Source of the DNA: CAYLMG01 sp964464635
GTDB lineage: Bacteria; Planctomycetota; Phycisphaerae; Sedimentisphaerales; Anaerobacaceae
DNA: 21,125 nt
NCBI GenBank assembly: GCA_964464635.1
Contig: CAYXGT010000049.1
Location: 1-21,125 of the forward strand
Direction: 5' to 3'
Within the stretch, counting starts at the first letter, position 1. Each line of letters starts with the position of its first letter. The translations under genes were made by a program, and so were the position numbers. The notes beneath the pieces were generated by a model. It was not told the origin of the DNA. It saw nothing but the letters and a program-made list of their open reading frames with translations, and did no database searches. Positions 15,984 to 21,125 of the stretch are shown here, piece by piece.

Positions 15984-16199
15984 TTAATTCCTCAGCACAA
16001 TTCTTCCCCTGTTCAAATCATACGGTGACATCTCAATAGTAACGGAATCGCCCGGCAAAATCCTGATAAAATGCATCCTCATCTTACCCGACACATGAGC
16101 AAGAATCTGGTGGCCGTTCTCAAGCTCCACCTTAAACATAGCGTTCGGCAAAGCTTCAATCACTCTGGCCTCCAACCGTATTGATTCCTTCTTTGCCAT
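15984..16199 (-). CDS. infA: Translation initiation factor IF-1
   Basis: IF-1 binds the 30S A site during initiation. The protein has 71 residues and the single OB fold of the family: MAKKESIRLEARVIEALPNA, NGHQILAHVSGKMRMHFIRI, LPGDSVTIEMSPYDLNRGRI. I start it at the ATG at 16197-16199 because MAKKE is the family's usual beginning and a CGAGAG site precedes it; the frame runs on to 16271, but the extra 24 residues are unlike IF-1 and overlap map. Confidence 0.97.
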   Translation of the reverse strand: MAKKESIRLEARVIEALPNAMFKVELENGHQILAHVSGKMRMHFIRILPGDSVTIEMSPYDLNRGRIVLRN

Positions 16200-16246
16200 A
16201 ATACTCTCGGTACTCAATAAATCTAAAATATAAAAAATTCCAAACC

Positions 16247-17026
16247 TTAAATTACCGTCAGCACAACACAACCCTTCTCAATAATGGCCATCGTATGCTC
16301 AAAATGAGCCGAACAGCTTTTATCTTTCGCTATAACCGTCCATCCATCCTTCAATGTTCTGACCTTCTCACTGCCCATATTAATCATCGGCTCCACAGCC
16401 AGCACCATACCTTCGGCAAGGACAATGTCGTTTTCAAGCAGCTCATCACTGACGAAATTGGGCAGCTGCGGTCCTTCGTGCATATTTCTGCCGATTCCAT
16501 GACCGACAAGCTCCCTGACAACACCAAAACCGGCGGCTTCGGCACATCTCTGCATTTTCTCAGCTATCTGGGACCACTTTACCTGCGGAGCTGCGTTCTC
16601 AATCGCTATACCAAGCACCTGCCTGGTCACTGCGATAAGTCTGGCCTTTTCCTCTGAGACCTTACCAATAGCAACAGTAACAGCCGCATCACCGCAGTAG
16701 CCGTTAAGCCTCGCACCGTAATCGATACTGAGAATATCGCCCTCTTTAAGAAAAACATCCTCAGAAGGAATCCCGTGAACCACCTGCTCATTTATCGATG
16801 CACATATCGCTCCGGGAAACGGCACCGCAGTCGAAGGGCCGATTACGCCTCTGAACAAATCCTCAGCACCAGACTCAGCAGAAATCTGCTCAGCAGCGCG
16901 GTTCAGCTCAGCTGTATTTACACCAGGCTTTGCCAACTCTTCTAATTTTGAAAGAACCTTCGCTACGACACTGCCAGCTTGACGCATCAATTCAATTTCT
17001 CTGCGGCTTTTAAGTGTTATAGCCAT
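16247..17026 (-). CDS. map: Methionine aminopeptidase, type I
   Basis: This 259-residue enzyme removes the initiator Met from new proteins in the cytoplasm. The five metal ligands of the family are all present: D102 (SIDYG), D113 (GYCGDAA), H176 (GHGIG), E212 (VEPM) and E243 (HFEHT). H84 in VVHGIP is the usual substrate-contact His. There is no N-terminal zinc finger or SH3-binding extension, so it is the short bacterial type I form. It lies between adk and infA, as in many spc operons. The ribosome site before the ATG is weak. Confidence 0.97.
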   Translation of the reverse strand: MAITLKSRREIELMRQAGSVVAKVLSKLEELAKPGVNTAELNRAAEQISAESGAEDLFRGVIGPSTAVPFPGAICASINEQVVHGIPSEDVFLKEGDILSIDYGARLNGYCGDAAVTVAIGKVSEEKARLIAVTRQVLGIAIENAAPQVKWSQIAEKMQRCAEAAGFGVVRELVGHGIGRNMHEGPQLPNFVSDELLENDIVLAEGMVLAVEPMINMGSEKVRTLKDGWTVIAKDKSCSAHFEHTMAIIEKGCVVLTVI

Positions 17027-17040
17027 TAATCAAACTCAAA

Positions 17041-17064
17041 CCCGCCTCGCGGCGAGGCCGCGGG
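17041..17064. repeat. GC-rich palindrome between adk and map
   Basis: In the 65-bp gap, CCTCG and CGAGG pair around CGG, with outer CCCG/CGGG pairing interrupted by a 3-base bulge. It is much richer in GC than its neighbours. There is no T tract, so it is unlikely to be a terminator; it may stabilise mRNA or be a small dispersed repeat. Confidence 0.5.
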
Positions 17065-17091
17065 CACATAAGCTTCATTTTCTTTCTGCGT

Positions 17092-17745
17092 TCACACATT
17101 TACCAGAGAATCCAGCTTCTCAAATATCAGAGCAAGAACCTCGTCGGCAGCAACATTTGCGTCAATATCATAAACACTGTTGTTTTTTCTGTAATAGTCC
17201 ACAACCGCAGCAGTCTGCTGATAATAGTTTTTAAGCCTGTTCAAGACAACCTCTTCGGTGTCATCCGTCCGCTGAACAAGCTTCTCGCCGCACTTGTCAC
17301 AAACGCCATCGACTTTCGGCCTGATATTCTCAACGTGGTAAACAGCACCGCACGCCGGACAGCTTCTTCTTCCGGTAATCCTCTTAACAATAACGCCATC
17401 ATCGACCTGCAGATTCAAAACGGCATCAATCCTGCTGCCGTCAGCCTCAAGTGACTTATCAAGCTCTATTGCCTGATTAACCGTTCTCGGAAAACCATCC
17501 AGCACAAACCCAACTTTCGGCGCCTTATTTATTGCGTGCGCCATCATCTCAACAATCATATTATCAGGAACAAGCTCCCCTGAATCCATAAACTGCCGGG
17601 CTTTTTTGCCAAGCTCGCTTTCCTCAGCTCTTTCCTGTCTTAAAATGTCACCGCTGGACAAATGTTCCAGGCCGTACCTTTCAGCTATCCCTTTACATTG
17701 TGTCCCTTTGCCGGCTCCGGGAGCTCCCAATAACACTATTCTCAT
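17092..17745 (-). CDS. adk: Adenylate kinase, long zinc-LID form
   Basis: This 217-residue enzyme converts ATP and AMP to two ADP in the cytoplasm. The P loop is GAPGAGKGT (7-15); the AMP-binding segment SSGDILR starts at about 30; GFVLDGFPRT follows at 79-88. The LID domain carries four cysteines, C129, C132, C149 and C152, the structural zinc site of many Gram-positive and some other bacterial enzymes; E. coli has none of these. Its ATG overlaps the secY stop by four bases (ATGA), so the two are translationally coupled. Confidence 0.98.
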   Translation of the reverse strand: MRIVLLGAPGAGKGTQCKGIAERYGLEHLSSGDILRQERAEESELGKKARQFMDSGELVPDNMIVEMMAHAINKAPKVGFVLDGFPRTVNQAIELDKSLEADGSRIDAVLNLQVDDGVIVKRITGRRSCPACGAVYHVENIRPKVDGVCDKCGEKLVQRTDDTEEVVLNRLKNYYQQTAAVVDYYRKNNSVYDIDANVAADEVLALIFEKLDSLVNV

Positions 17746-19109
17746 CCGTATGCCCCCTTAATTCTTCCGGTAGAGCTGAATCCTTCATAGCTTCGCATAA
17801 GCAGGTTCGCCTCTATCTTCTGTACCAAATCAAGCGAAACACTAACGACAATTAATAAACCTGTCCCGCCGAAAAAGTTTGCTATCCGCCAGTCAACACC
17901 GAGCAGCACGATAATTATCGAAGGCACGACCGCAATTATTGCCAGAAACGATGCGCCATAATAGGTTACTCTCGCAACCACCGTTTCAAGATACTCCGCA
18001 GTTCTCCTGCCGGGCCGTAAACCCGGGATGAAGCTGCCCGAATCGCGCAGATTCTTCGCCATCTCTTTCGGCTGAAACTGAACCGTCACCCAGAAATAAG
18101 CAAATAAAAATATCAACAGCATATAAAGAACGTTATATGTGTACGCTCTGGGCAAAAATGCCCTTTCAAGAATGCTGAAAAAGCCAAATTTCCCTTCCCC
18201 TTCGAAAGCCTTTCTTAAATAAGATGCCACTATAGGAAGAAACATCATAAAACTCGAAGCAAAGATTATCGGCATTACGCCGCCGTGATTGACACGCAAA
18301 GGCAAATAATGCCTCTGACCACCGTACATCTTGTGACCTCTCATCTGCTTTGCCTGCTGAATCGGTATCCTTCTTTGCCCCTGAGTAATCAAAATAACAC
18401 CGGCTACGACGGACACAAAAGCCCCTGCAAGAACCAACAGCTTCGCCGGGCCTATCTTGCCCGCTGCAGAAGCTGTTACCGACAGGTCCACATCCTCCAT
18501 AAGCGTATTAAACGCCCAGGGCAGCCGTGCCACAATACCCGCCATAATTATCAAACTTATCCCGTTGCCAATCCCGTATTCATCTATCTGCTCACCAAGC
18601 CACATCAAAAAGATAGTCCCTGCCGTCATACCCACAACGCCCATCATCACCGCCTGTCGATACATTCCGGCGTGGGCTAATCCCCGGGCACCAAACATCT
18701 TCATATACATCAAAGCTTGAATAACACATATAAAAACCGTCAAATAGCGCGTGTATTCCTGTATCTTCTTATAGCCGGTCTGGCCTTCCTGCCTTAACTT
18801 TTTCAAAGCGGGTATAACCTCGCCAAGAAGCATAAGAATAATCGAAGCAGTGATGTACGGCATAATTCCCAGACCGAACAGGCTGCTCTTGTCGAGCCTG
18901 CCGCCGGTAAGCATCTGCATATACTCAACAGCCCTGCCGACCGGGGTTTCGGTCTCCGCAGTGCCGGCAATCTGAGTTATCTTCTCATAGGAAAAACCCG
19001 GTACAGGGATATGAAAACCAATCCTGTAAATCATCAGCATAGCAATCGTAAAGACGACCTTGCTACGCAAATCAGGTATTCTGAAAATGTTCACAAATGT
19101 CTTAAACAT
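17742..19109 (-). CDS. secY: Protein translocase subunit SecY
   Basis: SecY is the channel of the Sec translocon in the inner membrane; it would export the signal-peptide-bearing hydrolases nearby. The 455-residue protein has about ten membrane segments. Family marks are RIGFHIPVPG near the N terminus, SLFGLGIMPYITASIIL (plug and second segment), GNGISLIIMAGI and the QQAKQMRGHKMYGGQRHYLPLRVNHGGVMPIIFA loop; the last cytosolic loop region reads FQPKEMAKNLRDSGSFIPGLRPGRRT. It follows rplO at 41 bp and overlaps adk by 4 bp. Confidence 0.98.
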   Translation of the reverse strand: MFKTFVNIFRIPDLRSKVVFTIAMLMIYRIGFHIPVPGFSYEKITQIAGTAETETPVGRAVEYMQMLTGGRLDKSSLFGLGIMPYITASIILMLLGEVIPALKKLRQEGQTGYKKIQEYTRYLTVFICVIQALMYMKMFGARGLAHAGMYRQAVMMGVVGMTAGTIFLMWLGEQIDEYGIGNGISLIIMAGIVARLPWAFNTLMEDVDLSVTASAAGKIGPAKLLVLAGAFVSVVAGVILITQGQRRIPIQQAKQMRGHKMYGGQRHYLPLRVNHGGVMPIIFASSFMMFLPIVASYLRKAFEGEGKFGFFSILERAFLPRAYTYNVLYMLLIFLFAYFWVTVQFQPKEMAKNLRDSGSFIPGLRPGRRTAEYLETVVARVTYYGASFLAIIAVVPSIIIVLLGVDWRIANFFGGTGLLIVVSVSLDLVQKIEANLLMRSYEGFSSTGRIKGAYG

Positions 19110-19150
19110 CTTTTAATCTCTCGTTTATTTTCACTCTCTGCAACCAATAC

Positions 19151-19594
19151 CTATGCCAGCTCAACGGCACCGCCGGAAGCGACAATCTTCTGCTCTGCCA
19201 CCCTGCTGAACTTATGAGCCTTCACCTTCAACCTCTTTGTCAGCTCTCCATCTCCGAGAATCTTGACTTTATTTTTCGTATTATCTATCAGCCCTGCCTC
19301 GGAAAGCATCTCAAGCCCGACATCCGCGCCGTCCTCGAATCTTTCCAGTTGCGAAACATTTATAATCTTATATCGCGTTGCGAACTTGAAATTGCTAAAG
19401 CCGCGTTTGGGCAGTCTCCTGAACAAAGGCATCTGACCACCCTCGAAAAGAATCCTTATCTTCGCACCGGACCTGCTCTTCTGTCCCTTGTGGCCGTGGC
19501 CGGCCGTCTTGCCGTGCCCGGAACCGCTGCCCCTGCCGATACGCTTGCGACGTTTGTCTCCGCCTGCAATTGTAGTTATCTTTGTCTTGGACAT
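19151..19594 (-). CDS. rplO: Large-subunit ribosomal protein L15
   Basis: L15 helps fold 23S rRNA in the 50S core. The 147-residue protein has the glycine-rich basic N-terminal stretch (KRRKRIGRGSGSGHGKTAGHGHKG) and the LFRRLPKRGFSNF motif; the end reads HKFSRVAEQKIVASGGAVELA. Its ribosome site, AAGGTGGTGA, overlaps the last codons and stop of rpsE, with only 8 bp between the two genes. There is no rpmD (L30) between them, unlike the common order. Confidence 0.98.
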   Translation of the reverse strand: MSKTKITTIAGGDKRRKRIGRGSGSGHGKTAGHGHKGQKSRSGAKIRILFEGGQMPLFRRLPKRGFSNFKFATRYKIINVSQLERFEDGADVGLEMLSEAGLIDNTKNKVKILGDGELTKRLKVKAHKFSRVAEQKIVASGGAVELA

Positions 19595-19602
19595 CTAAAA
19601 AA

Positions 19603-20121
19603 TCACCACCTTTTTACCTTTTCCACCTCAACACCGCGAAGAGCCTCAACCTCTTCTTTGTTACGAAGTTTCAACAAGCCAGCCAACGTAGCTTTAACAA
19701 CATTCTTTGCTGAAGTGCTGCCGTACACCTTGGTAAGAACATCCTGTACTCCCGCATATTCAAGCACAGCTCGGGCACTCGAGCCGGCAATAACACCCGT
19801 ACCCGGATTAGCAGGCACCATTACTATCTTCGTCGCCCTGCATTTTCCAATCACCTTATGCGGTATTGTCCTGCCGAAAAGCGGTATATCATGCAAAGAT
19901 TTCCTGGCTTCCTTTATCCCTTTCTCAACAGCAAGAGGCACTTCGTTTGCCTTGCCATAGCCTATGCCCACCGTACCGTTGCGGTCGCCGACCACAACCA
20001 GGGCCGCAAAGCTGAACCGCCTGCCGCCTTTGACCACCTTGGCACAGCGGTAAATTTTCACCGCCGTATCCTCAAACGGATACTCCTGCTGTTCAACTAC
20101 TTTCATTGGTTTTCGAGCCAA
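19603..20121 (-). CDS. rpsE: Small-subunit ribosomal protein S5 (TTG start)
   Basis: S5 lies at the mRNA entry side of the 30S subunit and affects decoding accuracy. The 172-residue protein has the S5 fold mark KGGRRFSFAALVVVGDRNG, then GIGYGKANEVPLAVEKG, and the C-terminal PGTGVIAGSSARAVLEYAGVQDVL. The start is TTG at 20119-20121: GGAG lies seven bases upstream after a run of A. The next in-frame ATG at 20106 has no ribosome site. The end (KVKRW) supplies the rplO ribosome site. Confidence 0.97.
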   Translation of the reverse strand: MARKPMKVVEQQEYPFEDTAVKIYRCAKVVKGGRRFSFAALVVVGDRNGTVGIGYGKANEVPLAVEKGIKEARKSLHDIPLFGRTIPHKVIGKCRATKIVMVPANPGTGVIAGSSARAVLEYAGVQDVLTKVYGSTSAKNVVKATLAGLLKLRNKEEVEALRGVEVEKVKRW

Positions 20122-20141
20122 TTTTTTTCTCCAAACTCTTG

Positions 20142-20510
20142 TTAAAAGACAAGCCCTGCTTTCCTCGCCCCGTCGGCAAGTGCCTTGACTCTGCCATGAT
20201 ACTTATAACGGTTCCTGTCAAAACAAACACATTTAATACCCACGCCCAACGCCTGCTTGGCGACAGCTTCGCCTATAATTTCCGCAGCCTTCTTATTGCC
20301 CGTCTTCTGGAGCTGGCCCCGCAGCGTTTTGCTCATAGTACTGGCCGAAACAAGCGTCAGCCCCGCCGCATCGTCGATTATCTGTGCATAAATATGCCGG
20401 TTGGAACGCTTGACCACAAGACGAGGCCTGTCCGGTGTGCCGAATATCTTTTTTCTGACATGATATTTACGTCTCAATGCTGCCTTTTTAATACTATTTG
20501 TTTTCATCAT
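20142..20510 (-). CDS. rplR: Large-subunit ribosomal protein L18
   Basis: L18 binds 5S rRNA and places it in the central protuberance. The 122-residue protein is full length. Marks are RRKYHVRKKIFGTPDRPRL, VVKRSNRHIYAQIIDD, LVSASTMSK and the closing CVCFDRNRYKYHGRVKALADGARKAGLVF. Two ATG codons in a row start the frame (20510 and 20507); the upstream ribosome site is weak, so either could be used. Confidence 0.97.
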   Translation of the reverse strand: MMKTNSIKKAALRRKYHVRKKIFGTPDRPRLVVKRSNRHIYAQIIDDAAGLTLVSASTMSKTLRGQLQKTGNKKAAEIIGEAVAKQALGVGIKCVCFDRNRYKYHGRVKALADGARKAGLVF

Positions 20511-20556
20511 ACTATTCTTCTAACCGACTCGTTACTTGTTTAATAAACACCGCCTG

Positions 20557-21125
20557 CTATGCCGTACCGGATGTAAATGCCTTTCCAACTTTTCGCCTGA
20601 TGTGCTCATCGGCATACCGAACTCCCTTGCCCTGATAAGGCTCCGGGGGCCTTACCTTTCGTACATCAGCAGCAAATCGGCCGAGAGCACATTTGTCTAT
20701 GCTCGAAAGAGTGAAAACTGCAGGCACATCGTTGCCCCTCGTCGCAGCCACATCAATATTTACTTTCACCGCTGCCGGTATCTTCAACTGGACAGGATGA
20801 CTGAATCCCACCTGTAAAACCAGTTTGTCACCCTGCATTTTAACATTGTAACCTGTGCCGAAAATCTGCATCTTCCTCTCAAAGCCTTTGCTCACTCCGG
20901 CAACCATATTCGCAATCAATGCTCTCGTCGTGCCGTGCAGCTCTCCGGCCTGCCGGCTCTGGCCTGCCTTGCTTTCCACAATAACACTGGAACCTTCGAC
21001 TTTAATTTTTATTCCCGGCTTACAGGCAATCTGTAATCTTCCCAGCGGGCCTGCAACCTCAATGTTACTGCCCTTCTGCTCGGCCTTGACACCGGAAGGA
21101 AGCTCTATCGGTTTTTTACCTATAC
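20557..21125 (-). CDS. rplF: Large-subunit ribosomal protein L6 (5' end cut by window)
   Basis: L6 lies near the factor-binding site of the 50S subunit. The frame is open to the window edge: reading back from the GTG at 20979, 48 further codons start IGKKPIELPSGVKAE, which is the usual beginning of L6 after about three residues (MSR). So only the first few codons lie outside. Both L6 repeats are seen (GPLGRLQI and the TTRALIANMVAGVSKGFERKMQIFGTGY region), with the end PEPYQGKGVRYADEHIRRKVGKA. The GTG at 20979 is an internal Val codon and not a start. Confidence 0.97.
   Translation of the reverse strand, partial: IGKKPIELPSGVKAEQKGSNIEVAGPLGRLQIACKPGIKIKVEGSSVIVESKAGQSRQAGELHGTTRALIANMVAGVSKGFERKMQIFGTGYNVKMQGDKLVLQVGFSHPVQLKIPAAVKVNIDVAATRGNDVPAVFTLSSIDKCALGRFAADVRKVRPPEPYQGKGVRYADEHIRRKVGKAFTSGTA

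Noticed and set aside
16200..16271. Longer infA start at 16271
   Set aside because: The 24 extra residues are unlike IF-1 and overlap map; MAKKE at 16199 is the family start.
20557..20979. L6 starting at the GTG at 20979
   Set aside because: The frame continues upstream to the window edge with conserved L6 residues (IGKKPIELPSGV), so the GTG is an internal Val codon.
1..21125. CRISPR array, complete IS element or phage genes
   Set aside because: No regularly spaced repeats, terminal inverted repeats with a full transposase, or phage structural motifs were seen. The only repeats are the 40-bp pair, the 14-bp tandem copies and short palindromes.

Overview
The window joins two different kinds of DNA. 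Bases 1 to about 11,210 (+ strand) hold a run of exported glycoside hydrolases. Bases about 11,835 to 21,125 (- strand) hold the 3' part of the conserved spc and alpha ribosomal-protein operons. The organism is a bacterium. The mix of secreted GH43, GH29, GH27, GH31 and GH97 enzymes, Cys-rich zinc forms of S4, L36 and adenylate kinase, no rpmD between rpsE and rplO, and an initiator tRNA without encoded CCA would fit an anaerobic polysaccharide-degrading member of the Planctomycetota (Phycisphaerae-like). That placement is inference; Verrucomicrobiota, Kiritimatiellota or Lentisphaerota relatives are not excluded.

Left region, in order: the C-terminal end of an unidentified gene (1-123), a GH43-CBM6 arabinosidase/xylosidase-type enzyme, a GH29 alpha-L-fucosidase, a small chimeric scar gene (start of a GH2-like gene joined to the last 40 bp of a GH43-CBM6-type gene), a GH27 alpha-galactosidase with an N-terminal NPCBM domain, a GH31 enzyme of the alpha-xylosidase type with a PA14-like insert, and a GH97 enzyme of the retaining type. 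All five intact enzymes begin with signal-peptide-like segments and all look like exo-acting, side-chain-removing enzymes. Fucosidase, arabinofuranosidase, alpha-xylosidase and a lost GH2 gene together resemble the set needed to strip fucosylated galactoxyloglucan side chains; the GH27 and GH97 enzymes would add alpha-galactosidase or alpha-glucosidase activity. No transporter, regulator or endo-glucanase is in view.

Boundary: directly after the GH97 stop lies the C-terminal third of an IS256-family transposase, then a 23-codon ORF, a T-loop-like 12-bp match to the tRNA, and a hairpin with a T tract that can terminate the - strand operon. An initiator tRNA-Met gene (C33 instead of U33, C1-U72 mismatch) and three tandem 14-bp repeats follow.

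Right region, read on the - strand from 21,125 down: rplF (5' end cut by the window), rplR, rpsE, rplO, secY, adk, map, infA, rpmJ, rpsM, rpsK, rpsD, rpoA, rplQ and a HIT-family gene coupled to rplQ by a TAATG overlap. These genes build the ribosome, RNA polymerase alpha subunit and Sec translocon, and process and initiate new proteins. L17 carries an 86-residue charged tail. I found no CRISPR array, no complete insertion sequence and no clear novel multi-gene system. The strongest oddities are the chimeric scar, the C33 initiator tRNA and the boundary between the hydrolase cluster and the ribosomal operon.
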